Assembly (NCBI GenBank): GCA_900540305.1
Contig: UQFL01000005.1
Coordinates: 1-63,622 of the forward strand
DNA length: 63,622 nucleotides
Origin: an uncultured Oscillospiraceae bacterium
GTDB lineage: Bacteria; Bacillota; Clostridia; Oscillospirales; Acutalibacteraceae
Reading direction: 5' to 3'
Part shown: one piece after another, positions 1 to 8,178 of the stretch
How the letters are laid out: each line of letters opens with the position of its first letter
Position numbering within the stretch: the stretch's first letter is position 1
The notes under the pieces: generated by a model
Seen by the model: the letters and a program-made list of their open reading frames with translations, nothing else
Told to the model about the DNA's origin: nothing
The model's database searches: none
Made by a program: the position numbers and the translations under genes

Positions 1-437
1 GTCCCCTTTCCACGCTTCCCGTTATGGGCTATTTGTCGTTCCGCAAAAGCATATCGGAAACGGTATGTTTTTACAGGCTGACAAAGCCTTATTGTTCCTT
101 GACAAAGAAAGCCTTCGGGCAGAATAAGGCAGACGGATACAATTTGTCTGTGTGGAGCCGGTCGGCCGGTGCGCCATGACCCTGTTGCAAGTCCGCAGGA
201 CGGGACCCCTACCAAACAGGTGAGCGACAAAACCAGGCCGCAAAACAGGTGTGGCAACCTGTGGGCGAGGATACGCAGACAGGATAATGAGACTCCCGCG
301 TTGAACGCCCTCAAAGCATTGCGCGGCGCACCCATCAGCATGGGCCGGGGTGAGATTCCCGTGGAGCTGCGGCCAGCAGCCGTCCGTTTTCTGCCTCTTT
401 TATGGTTTTAATGAAATGGCATGAAAGGGGCCTTATT
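1..437. other. GC-rich leader region of the transposon, no supported gene
   Basis: I find no coding region here with a convincing start and ribosome site. The stretch from about 160 to 400 is richer in GC than its surroundings and contains a perfect 6-bp stem at 245-262 (ACAGGT / ACCTGT) plus several weaker helices, so it could be a structured transcript or the remains of an older gene. Short open frames exist on both strands but none has a good ribosome site or a recognisable family. Function unknown. Confidence 0.4.
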
Positions 438-611
438 ATGCAGAAAATTCAATCTGAAAATAAATATGCCCCGCCTATGCGGAGCAAAAAGAAGATCGGC
501 AACACGACCTTTATCGTCAATTCTTTTTTCCCTCAAACGGGAAATCAGACGATAGCCTCCAAACTGGAGAACCTGATAAAAGCCGATGTTCAGAAACAAA
601 CTGTGACTTGA
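438..611 (+). CDS. tnpW: TnpW-family transposon protein
   Basis: This 57-residue protein resembles the small TnpW proteins encoded beside TnpX-type recombinases. The family-like core reads as a short beta hairpin followed by an amphipathic helix (IGNTTFIVNSFF, then SKLENLIKAD). The ATG at 438 was chosen over an earlier in-frame ATG at 402 because AAAGGGG lies seven bases before it. It precedes the recombinase by about 90 bp, with a separate promoter-like element between them. The biochemical role of TnpW is not established. It could be a small DNA-binding or accessory factor. Confidence 0.6.
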   Translation: MQKIQSENKYAPPMRSKKKIGNTTFIVNSFFPQTGNQTIASKLENLIKADVQKQTVT

Positions 612-649
612 AAACCTCTTAACAGGCAGACAGGGAAAAGAAAGCGCGG

Positions 650-669
650 TATAATGAAGTTGGACTTCA
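650..669 (+). promoter_or_regulatory. -10 box with overlapping inverted repeat before the serine recombinase
   Basis: TATAAT (650-655) has a weak -35 (CAGACA, 627-632) 17 bp upstream. A 15-bp inverted repeat, TGAAGT-TGG-ACTTCA (655-669), begins on the last base of the -10, where a repressor would block initiation. The arrangement suggests regulated expression of the recombinase. The binding protein is unknown. Confidence 0.4.
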
Positions 670-702
670 ATATCGTGTTTGACTGCCAGATAGGAGGTAT
701 TT

Positions 703-2385
703 ATGTATTATCAGTCAAACACCGCTGCCGCGCTTCAATTCCCTTACACGGCTATGAGCTCCGAAGAACTTACAGCTTTGTATTGTCGCTTATCCCGTGA
801 TGATGAATTGCAGGGTGACAGCAATAGCATTGTAAACCAGAAAAAAATCCTGGAAAAGTATGCCCGTGAGCATGGATACAGCAATTTCAAATTCTATGTT
901 GATGATGGCATCTCAGGTACGACCTTCAACCGCCCAGGCTTTCAGCAGATGATTGCAGACATTGAGGCTGGCCTTGTCAAGAGGGTCATCATCAAGGATA
1001 TGTCACGTTTCGGACGTGATTATCTGCAAGTCGGCATGTATACGGAAATCATGTTTCCCGAACATGATATTCACTTTATTGCGGTGAATGATGGTGTGGA
1101 CAGCACTCAGGGTGACAACGAGTTTATGCCCTTCCGCAATATCATCAATGAATGGTACGCTAAAGACACCAGCAAAAAAATCCGTGCCGTTATGAAAGTG
1201 AAAGGCAATGCAGGAGAACATTTGACTGTTTTGCCTCCGTATGGATACATGAAATCGTCTGATGACAAAAAGCAATGGGTGAAGGATGAAGAAGCCGCCC
1301 AGGTAGTTTATGAAATTGGTCTCTATATCATGGATGGTTTGGGACCCTCGCAGATTGCAAGAAAACTGACGGAAAGAAAAATTCTTACTCCGGCTGCTTA
1401 CTATGCGAGCAAGGGCAGAACAACCAATGTCACAAAGAAAGGTTCTCCTTACGCTTGGGATTCTTCTACGATTGCCGACATCATGGACCGCTGGCGTGAA
1501 TACCTGGGGCACACAGTTAATTTCAAAACCCGTAAAAAATCCTACAAGAGTAAAAAGACCTTGCACAATCCAGAAAGCGAATGGAAGATTTTTGATAATA
1601 CCCACGAAGCCATCTGGACGGAGGCGATTGCCGATGCAGCAAGGCTCGCAAGGCAGACGCGGCGCCGACCCACAAAGATGGGAGAAATGGGTATGTTCTC
1701 CGGCATGATGTTCTGTGCCGACTGCGGCTCCATTATGTACCAATGCAGGGCAACCAATTTCCGGCGCGATCAGGAATACTATCTGTGTTCCGGCTATCGG
1801 AAAAGCCGTGATGTATGTGGGCAGACACATTCTATCCGAACTGTTATCCTGGAAGAATTGGTTCTGCAAAATCTGCGCGAGATCGTTTCCTTCGCATCAC
1901 AGCGCAAAGACGATTTTGTGAAGATGGTCATGGATGCGGATATGCGCCAACGTAACCAAGATTTGGCAAAACGGCAGAAAACATTGGCCGATGCCGAAAA
2001 GCGGATTGCAGAGCTGGACACCATTTTCAAGCGGCTCTACGAAGATACTATTTCGGGAAAACTTTCTGACGAGCGTTTTCAAAAGCTCTCTACCGATTAC
2101 GAGAAAGAGCAGCATCAGCTTCAAGATGTAGCGGCTGCTCTCCGTGATGAAATCGAAGCAGAGGAACAAAAAAGCGCCAATGTGGAAAGGTTTCTCTCCG
2201 TTGTAGAACGGTATACGGAAATTCCTGAATTAACCCCATGTATCTTACATGAGTTTGTCGAGAAGATCGTTGTCCATGCCGCCAGCGATCCAAAGGGCAA
2301 GAACCGCACCCAGGAAATTGACATCTACTATAAGGGCATTGGAGCCCTGGAAGTATCGAAAGTTACTTCATCAAGGCAAGAATGA
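703..2385 (+). CDS. Large serine recombinase of the TnpX/TndX type
   Basis: This 560-residue site-specific recombinase would excise and insert the element by serine-mediated strand exchange. The resolvase domain lies near residues 25-175, with the nucleophile Ser31 in YCRLSRDDE and the arginine-containing motif DMSRFGRDYLQVG. It is followed by the recombinase domain, a zinc ribbon (CADC around residue 343 with a second Cys pair downstream), a long coiled coil (about 405-490) and a DUF4368-like C terminus. AGGAGG at 692-697 fits the ATG at 703. A hairpin terminator follows the stop at once. The length is somewhat shorter than TnpX (about 700). Target specificity cannot be read from the sequence. 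Confidence 0.93.
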   Translation: MYYQSNTAAALQFPYTAMSSEELTALYCRLSRDDELQGDSNSIVNQKKILEKYAREHGYSNFKFYVDDGISGTTFNRPGFQQMIADIEAGLVKRVIIKDMSRFGRDYLQVGMYTEIMFPEHDIHFIAVNDGVDSTQGDNEFMPFRNIINEWYAKDTSKKIRAVMKVKGNAGEHLTVLPPYGYMKSSDDKKQWVKDEEAAQVVYEIGLYIMDGLGPSQIARKLTERKILTPAAYYASKGRTTNVTKKGSPYAWDSSTIADIMDRWREYLGHTVNFKTRKKSYKSKKTLHNPESEWKIFDNTHEAIWTEAIADAARLARQTRRRPTKMGEMGMFSGMMFCADCGSIMYQCRATNFRRDQEYYLCSGYRKSRDVCGQTHSIRTVILEELVLQNLREIVSFASQRKDDFVKMVMDADMRQRNQDLAKRQKTLADAEKRIAELDTIFKRLYEDTISGKLSDERFQKLSTDYEKEQHQLQDVAAALRDEIEAEEQKSANVERFLSVVERYTEIPELTPCILHEFVEKIVVHAASDPKGKNRTQEIDIYYKGIGALEVSKVTSSRQE

Positions 2386-2420
2386 GAAAAACGGCATAGC
2401 CGAAGCTATACCGTTTCTCT
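2384..2420 (+). terminator. Terminator hairpin after the serine recombinase
   Basis: The stop codon is followed by a long stem in which GAGAAAAACGG-ATAGC pairs with GCTAT-CCGTTTCTC around a short loop. A second, shorter stem (CACC/GGTG) with a run of nine T follows at about 2,452-2,480, close to the presumed right end of the element. Confidence 0.6.
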
Positions 2421-2487
2421 CTTGCCCCACGATGTTTTCTTATCGGGAGGCACCTTTTGCGGTGTTCTTTTTTTTTTGCATTTTGAT

Positions 2488-3564
2488 TTATACAACGGGA
2501 TTTTTGGTTGATTTTCCGTAGATTAGTTTTGATTCTATTACATTTCGCATATTTACATTTTCTTTGTTGATTTTTTTAATTAACTGCTCAATGCACACTT
2601 TTCCCATATTATCTTCGTTTTGGAGAATGTGAGTATATTCGTTTTCTGGTAAAAATGAATCCTCATAATCAAAACAAATCATTTCACAGTCATTCGGGAA
2701 AACTTTTTTGCTTTCTTTTACAGCCGCTGCACATAGTTCTGCAACAAATCTTTCGGTTGCGATTATGGCAGTAACACCTGTTTTAGATATTTGATTTTTA
2801 ATTTTTGAAATGTCATCCGCAATGTCGTTTTTATTATGAGTTATGGGGCTTTTAAGGTCAATTATAAAATTTTGAGCAGAAAGTGAAATTCCCAAATTGA
2901 TATGTGCTTGTTTAAATCCTTCCGCTCTCTCCGTTAATGTTGATGTGCTTTTCGGATTTGTTGACACAAGAAGAATCTTTTTGTGCCCTTTTTTCAGCAA
3001 TAGTTCAGTTGCGTTAACACAAGCCGAAAAATTGTCCGATGTTACAGACGGAATCAGAAGCCCCTTGGCATATCTGTCAACGGATACCAAAGGAAAATCT
3101 TTTACTGACAGTTCTACTAAGTTTTTAGTGAAGTCTCCGTGACAGTTTTGTATTATAATTCCCTGAACACCTATTTCAATTAGCTCATTTAAGACACGGC
3201 TTTCTGTTTTGTGGTTGTCAAAGCTTCGTTTTAAAATGATACTGTAACCGTGTTTCTGAGCGTTTTCTTCAATGCTTTTAATCAGGCGTTCACCGAATGA
3301 AGAATCAAAATCGCAGAGCACAAGTCCGATTAAATTGTTTTTTGTAACGGTTTTGTTTTCGTTTGATAATACAGTACCTTTACCGGGTATTCTTATTATC
3401 AATCCCTCTTCGGCAAGCTTTGTATATGCCTGTTTTGCCGTTATTCTGCTTACATTAAATTCTTGCTGCAAAGTTTTTTCCGTGGGTAAAAGTTTTCCGT
3501 TATCAAATTCCCCTGATAAAATTCTTCTTTTAAGCTCATTATATATTGTTTCGTAAAGTTTCAT
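2488..3564 (-). CDS. GntR/LacI hybrid transcriptional regulator of the mannoside operon
   Basis: A 358-residue repressor with an N-terminal GntR winged helix (about residues 1-70, with PTEKTLQQEFNVSRITAKQAY as the DNA-reading part) and a C-terminal periplasmic-binding-like sensor domain of the LacI/AraR type (about 75-355). Members of this class bind a sugar and release their operator. The gene is divergent from the alpha-mannosidase operon, and an identical 16-bp palindrome lies before each gene, so it most likely represses both itself and the operon. AGGAG lies a few bases before the ATG. The 3' end abuts the inferred insertion boundary of the upstream transposon, but the ending (GKSTKNPVV) looks native. 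Confidence 0.9.
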   Translation of the reverse strand: MKLYETIYNELKRRILSGEFDNGKLLPTEKTLQQEFNVSRITAKQAYTKLAEEGLIIRIPGKGTVLSNENKTVTKNNLIGLVLCDFDSSFGERLIKSIEENAQKHGYSIILKRSFDNHKTESRVLNELIEIGVQGIIIQNCHGDFTKNLVELSVKDFPLVSVDRYAKGLLIPSVTSDNFSACVNATELLLKKGHKKILLVSTNPKSTSTLTERAEGFKQAHINLGISLSAQNFIIDLKSPITHNKNDIADDISKIKNQISKTGVTAIIATERFVAELCAAAVKESKKVFPNDCEMICFDYEDSFLPENEYTHILQNEDNMGKVCIEQLIKKINKENVNMRNVIESKLIYGKSTKNPVV

Positions 3565-3581
3565 AGCTATCTCCTACGCTG

Positions 3582-3597
3582 AAATGATATATCATTT
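3582..3597. promoter_or_regulatory. Palindromic operator copy 1, before the GntR regulator
   Basis: AAATGATATATCATTT is a perfect 16-bp palindrome about 18 bp upstream of the regulator's ATG. An identical copy is at 3700-3715. Two identical perfect palindromes within 120 bp, flanking a divergent regulator and operon, are strong evidence for the regulator's binding sites. Confidence 0.85.
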
Positions 3598-3682
3598 AAC
3601 TTGAATTGTCAACAATAAGGTTAAGCTATTTTTGTTTATATTGTGAATTGAAAGAAATATCGAGTAAGTGTTATTGTTAATA

Positions 3683-3715
3683 TATAATGTAATATAAATA
3701 AATGATATATCATTT
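3683..3715 (+). promoter_or_regulatory. -10 box and palindromic operator copy 2, before the GH38 gene
   Basis: TATAAT at 3683-3688 would start transcription near 3,695, directly in front of the second copy of the 16-bp palindrome (3700-3715). A repressor bound there would block initiation or escape. No good -35 is visible, suggesting a weak promoter or one helped by an activator. The ATG inside the palindrome (3702) is not the likely translation start. Confidence 0.7.
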
Positions 3716-3725
3716 TGGAGGCAAT

Positions 3726-6698
3726 ATGACGCTGAACGATAAAAGAATTTTTGACAATCCGGAAAGAGAGCAGATTGAACGCTTTTCCGATATGTTGTTT
3801 GATGAATCCTATACTTCTGTCGGCAAATTGAAGTGCAAGGCTTATGTAAGCAAAGAACCGCTTTCTTTTGATGAAAAGCTTAGCGGAAGAGCAATGGATT
3901 TGTGCGAAGGAGACAGATGGGCAGAGGATACATTTGACTGCGCATGGTTTCATATTATCGGAAGGCTTGATGAAAATATACCCCCAGAAAATGCAGTTTT
4001 GATACTCAATGTAGGCGGGGAAGGGCTGCTTTATGATAACGGCGGAAATATAGTTCAGAGTATAACTTGTTATTCTGCGGATTTCGGAGCAGGACTCGGC
4101 ACTCCCGTAAAAAGAATAATTCCTCTCTATAAGAACTTAATGAAAGATGGCTTGATTGATTTTTGGATTGACTGCGGCGCAAACGATTTGTTCGGTTGTA
4201 TGGAAAATGAATCAAGAGTAAAAGAACTCAGGGTAGCTGTTGTAAACAGAGAAGTGCGTGCGCTTGCTTTTGATGTTCAGGTTTTGCTCAGCGTTTACGA
4301 TTTCGGAGAAGACGAAGAATTTTCAAGTGAGATTTACAAGGCTGTAAAAAATCTAATGGAGTGCAGATTCATTGATGAAAGCAATGCGCCAGAGTTAAGA
4401 AAAACATTAGCCCCGTTTCTTGCTGAGAAAAATGAGGATGAAAACACTTTTACTTATTCGGCGATAGGTCATGCGCATCTCGACTTGGCGTGGGAATGGC
4501 CCATAAGAGAAAGTATTAGAAAAGGTGCAAGAACATTTGCAACTCAAATGCGTAATATGGAGCTTTACGACGATTATATTTTCGGAGCTTCTCAGGCACA
4601 GCTTTATCTTTGGATGAAAGAGAATTATCCCCAAATATATGAAAAAGTAAAAGAACTTGCCAAAACGCCGAAATGGGATGTTCAAGGTGCTACTTGGGTA
4701 GAGCCTGATTCAAATTTAATCAGCGGCGAAAGTATGATTCGTCAGTTTTATTACGGCAAAAAATTCTTTAAAAAAGAATTTAATCAGGATATGGAAATAT
4801 TCTGGGTGCCCGATAGTTTCGGCTATTCAGGATGTCTTCCTCAGATTATGAAACTTGCGGGGGTAAAATATTTTTTGACTCAGAAGATGAGCTGGAGCGT
4901 TTATAACAAATTCCCATACCACACTTTCAACTGGAAAGGAATTGACGGTACGGCTGTTCTTGCCCATATGCTTCCTGAGGATACTTATAATTCACCTATG
5001 CGTGGTGATTTACTTATAAAGGGTGAAAAAAATTATAAAGAGCGTAAAATCTCTGATATTTCAATGTGCCTTTTCGGCATAGGTGACGGAGGCGCAGGAC
5101 CCGGCTACGAGCATATTGAAAGGGCTCACAGATACAAAAATCTTCGCAGTATGCCTAAGGTAAGATTTGAAAAGAGCATGGACTTTTTCAGCAGGCTTGA
5201 TAACGGCACTGATTATCCCACATATTCGGGCGAGCTTTATTTGGAAAGACATCAGGGTACATATACTACAAGAGCAAAAAATAAATATTATAACCGCAAG
5301 TGCGAGATTGCAATGAAAAATTATGAAATGCTTGTGCCTTTGGCGGTTAAAGAAAATATAAGTCTTCCGATAAACAGAGAAAAAGTGGATAAAATCTGGC
5401 AGGAAATGCTGCTTTATCAGTTCCATGATATTCTTCCCGGATCTTCAATAAACCGAGTATATGATGAATGTGAGAAAAGATACGCTGTTATCTTAAACAA
5501 ACTTGAAAACAGTGTTGATTATTTGATAAACAATCTTATAAATAAAAAGGCGGTTGTCAATTTTAACCCGTATTCATACGAAAAAGAGGTTGAATCAAAC
5601 GGCGAGTGGTACAAGGTTGAGGTTCCTGCTCTTGGATATGCATACCTTAATGATGACAAGAAGCTTTCTGAATTTAATGCTGCGTGCGGATACAATTTCA
5701 TTGAAAATGACAAGGTGCGTGTTGAATTTAAAGACGGATATATTTCATCGCTCATAAATAAAAAACTCGGGCGCAATTTCATTGCCGAAAACGAAGTTGC
5801 CGCAGTTATATCGCAATATGCTGATAACGGCGACTGCTGGGATATAGAAAACTGCCGCGCAGACTATATCTCAACAAGGCAGAACGCTGTGTGCACGGCA
5901 TTTGCAACATACAGCAAAGGGGCAAAAGCAGGAGCAATAGCTCAATACAGAGTGAATGATTGTTATATAAAACAGGATTTTTATATCATTGATTCAGACG
6001 AAAATGTTTACTGCGACCTTGAAATGAATGTGAGCCAAAAGGCAAGTATGCTGAGGATTTCATTCCCTGTAAACATTAATACAAATGAGTGCAAATTTAA
6101 TCTTCAGTTTGGGCATATTTCAAGACCTACCACTGAAAATAACAGCATAGAAACGGCACAGTTTGAAGTATCGGGTCAAAAATTTGTTGATATGTCAGAA
6201 AAAGATTTTGGTATATCTTTGATAAATGACTGTAAATACGGTTATCGTTGTAAACACGGCGTTATTGATTTGAATTTGGTAAGAAGCCCCAAGGGCGGGC
6301 CCGGAATCAATGTTGACCAGGGCGTTCATAAAGTTAAATATGCGTTGTTCACTCATTCAGGAGCTCTCTCGAGTGAAACATATAAACAGGCATATTTATT
6401 AAATAATCCTTTGAAGATAACAGATGGTGAGATTGCTGAAAATGCAGAAATTAACGAATGGTATTCAACGGATAACGATGCGATTGTTCTTGAAACGATA
6501 AAAAAAGCGGATGACGGGAACGGAATAATTGCCCGCTTTTATAATTCCAGCGAAAAAGAGCAGCAGGCAAATGTTGAAATCAAAGGATATAAAATTTCTG
6601 AGGCGGTTGATATTTTAGAAAACTCTATTGAAAGCAAAAAGGATGGCAAGATAACTCTTCACGGTTTTGGTTTGGTGAATATAAGATTTGCGGAATAA
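3726..6698 (+). CDS. GH38 alpha-mannosidase
   Basis: A 990-residue glycoside hydrolase family 38 enzyme that would cleave alpha-mannosides in the cytoplasm, since no signal peptide is present. The zinc site is visible as His249, His251 and Asp253 in GHAHLDLAWEW, and the nucleophile is Asp363 in FWVPDSFGYS. The length and N-terminal accessory domain match the Man2C1/Ams1 type rather than the shorter MngB type. I chose the ATG at 3726 because GGAGG (3717-3721) precedes it. An ATG eight codons upstream lies within the operator. It is the first gene of an operon with a sugar symporter, a phosphoesterase and a GH2 enzyme, which points to uptake and intracellular breakdown of a mannose-containing oligosaccharide. 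The exact linkage is not readable. Confidence 0.95.
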   Translation: MTLNDKRIFDNPEREQIERFSDMLFDESYTSVGKLKCKAYVSKEPLSFDEKLSGRAMDLCEGDRWAEDTFDCAWFHIIGRLDENIPPENAVLILNVGGEGLLYDNGGNIVQSITCYSADFGAGLGTPVKRIIPLYKNLMKDGLIDFWIDCGANDLFGCMENESRVKELRVAVVNREVRALAFDVQVLLSVYDFGEDEEFSSEIYKAVKNLMECRFIDESNAPELRKTLAPFLAEKNEDENTFTYSAIGHAHLDLAWEWPIRESIRKGARTFATQMRNMELYDDYIFGASQAQLYLWMKENYPQIYEKVKELAKTPKWDVQGATWVEPDSNLISGESMIRQFYYGKKFFKKEFNQDMEIFWVPDSFGYSGCLPQIMKLAGVKYFLTQKMSWSVYNKFPYHTFNWKGIDGTAVLAHMLPEDTYNSPMRGDLLIKGEKNYKERKISDISMCLFGIGDGGAGPGYEHIERAHRYKNLRSMPKVRFEKSMDFFSRLDNGTDYPTYSGELYLERHQGTYTTRAKNKYYNRKCEIAMKNYEMLVPLAVKENISLPINREKVDKIWQEMLLYQFHDILPGSSINRVYDECEKRYAVILNKLENSVDYLINNLINKKAVVNFNPYSYEKEVESNGEWYKVEVPALGYAYLNDDKKLSEFNAACGYNFIENDKVRVEFKDGYISSLINKKLGRNFIAENEVAAVISQYADNGDCWDIENCRADYISTRQNAVCTAFATYSKGAKAGAIAQYRVNDCYIKQDFYIIDSDENVYCDLEMNVSQKASMLRISFPVNINTNECKFNLQFGHISRPTTENNSIETAQFEVSGQKFVDMSEKDFGISLINDCKYGYRCKHGVIDLNLVRSPKGGPGINVDQGVHKVKYALFTHSGALSSETYKQAYLLNNPLKITDGEIAENAEINEWYSTDNDAIVLETIKKADDGNGIIARFYNSSEKEQQANVEIKGYKISEAVDILENSIESKKDGKITLHGFGLVNIRFAE

Positions 6699-6717
6699 AT
6701 AATCAGGGGGAAAATTT

Positions 6718-8157
6718 ATGTTAAGCAATGAAGTCAAATCAGGGGTAAAGGATAAGAAATATTTGAAACCGTCTGAATTTATATCATACTTGGTAGCAGT
6801 ATTTTTCTATACCAATATGACGGGTATGGTTGGCTCATACCGTAATGCGTATCTTGTTGATGTGCTTAAAATTACAGACGACCAAGCGTCTCTTTTCAAT
6901 GTATTAACAAGCGTAATACCGTTTATACTTAATTTCTTTATAGCAATATATATTGACGGGCGTTCCGTTGGTAAAAAAGGTAAATTCAGACCGCTTGTTT
7001 TTCTTGCGGCAATACCTATGGGAATTTTGATTATGTTAAGCTTTTGGGCTCCCAAAGGGCTTACGGGTACGCTTCTTATGATTTATTTGGTTACAGTTGC
7101 AATTGCGTGGTCAGTAGCAACAAATTTCGGTAATCAGATAAACAGTATGGCGGCAGTTTTATCTCCGGAGTTGAAAGAGAGAGATACTATTATGTCGTTC
7201 AGAGGCATAGTTTCTGCTGTTGGCAATTCTGCTCCGCTTGTTATAGTTCTTGTTATTGCTCTTTTTGTAAAAGACGCAAATATGCAGTATATCATAGGCG
7301 CTGCGCTTTGCGGCGTAGTGGGCGTTTTAACAATGCTCTTCGGTATTAAAATGACAAGAGAACGAATTTCCTATGATAACGAAAAACAAAATCCCTTAAA
7401 AGGTTTTGCCAATGTTATCAAGAATAAATATGCTTGGGCGATAATAGTATCGGAATTTCTTAAAAACTTCAGAAACATTGCAACATATATGGGCGTTTTC
7501 CTTGCTGCCGCACTTCTCGGCAGTTCAAGCAAGTATTTGCTTTTCGGACTGCCAACCGGTATCGGCACAGCGGTAGGTATGCTTGTTATCAATTTCCTGC
7601 TCAAAAAATTCAATTCAAAAGTGCTTTATATAGCAAGCGGAATTTATTCAGTTATTATAAATACGGTTGCTTTCATAGTAGGATATATATACTTTAAATC
7701 TCCAAGTCCCGTGCTTCAGATATTGTTTATTATTTTCCTGTTTCTTATCGGTTTGCAGTTCGGCGCTTCAAATCTGCTTCCCACAATGTTTCAGGCAGAT
7801 GTACTTGAAGATATTGAGTTTAAAACAGGTAAACGCCTTGATGCGTCCCTGCCGTTTGTCATCAATATAGGAACGATGATTTCAGGAACTATTGCAAGCG
7901 GTTTGGCGCCTAAAATTTTATATGGCAGTAATTCTATCTGCGGATATATTCAGGGCATGGAAGACGGCACGGGTCAAAGTATAAAAACAAAAATATGGAT
8001 GCTGTTTTTCTACACAATTTTCCATGGAATTATGATGTTCCTCGCAGGTGTTCCGTTCTTCTTCTATAAGCTCACCGGAAAGACAAAAGAAGATGTTCAT
8101 GCTGCTGTAATTGCACAGCGTGAAAGTATTTCCAAGCAAAACGCAGATGAAAATTAA
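6718..8157 (+). CDS. GPH-family sugar:cation symporter (MFS superfamily)
   Basis: A 479-residue polytopic membrane protein with about 12 hydrophobic spans and the pattern of glycoside-pentoside-hexuronide symporters (MelB relatives), including the charged cytoplasmic loop IDGRSVGKKGKFRPLV after the second span. It would import the glycoside that GH38 and GH2 then hydrolyse, coupled to Na+ or H+. AGGGGG at 6705-6710 sits at normal distance from the ATG, and only 19 bp separate it from GH38, so the two are co-transcribed. Confidence 0.88.
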   Translation: MLSNEVKSGVKDKKYLKPSEFISYLVAVFFYTNMTGMVGSYRNAYLVDVLKITDDQASLFNVLTSVIPFILNFFIAIYIDGRSVGKKGKFRPLVFLAAIPMGILIMLSFWAPKGLTGTLLMIYLVTVAIAWSVATNFGNQINSMAAVLSPELKERDTIMSFRGIVSAVGNSAPLVIVLVIALFVKDANMQYIIGAALCGVVGVLTMLFGIKMTRERISYDNEKQNPLKGFANVIKNKYAWAIIVSEFLKNFRNIATYMGVFLAAALLGSSSKYLLFGLPTGIGTAVGMLVINFLLKKFNSKVLYIASGIYSVIINTVAFIVGYIYFKSPSPVLQILFIIFLFLIGLQFGASNLLPTMFQADVLEDIEFKTGKRLDASLPFVINIGTMISGTIASGLAPKILYGSNSICGYIQGMEDGTGQSIKTKIWMLFFYTIFHGIMMFLAGVPFFFYKLTGKTKEDVHAAVIAQRESISKQNADEN

Positions 8158-8178
8158 GTTTTAAAGCAAGGATACATT

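Larger units (their letters stand above)
1..2480 (+). mobile_element. Right-hand part of a TnpX-type transposon or integrative element
   Basis: The left edge of the window lies inside a mobile element. A TnpW-like gene is followed by a large serine recombinase, an arrangement known from Tn4451-type transposons and related clostridial elements. The right boundary is inferred to lie between the terminators after the recombinase and the 3' end of the convergent regulator gene (about 2,455-2,487). The other end is outside the window, so cargo and size are unknown. The contig probably breaks here because the element is repeated elsewhere in the genome or community. Confidence 0.7.

Noticed and set aside
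1003..1869. Long open frame on the minus strand inside the serine recombinase gene
   Set aside because: It is the mirror of a conserved coding region, has no ribosome site and no family resemblance.
3702..3725. Earlier ATG for the GH38 gene
   Set aside because: It lies inside the palindromic operator and lacks a ribosome site. GGAGG points to the ATG at 3726.
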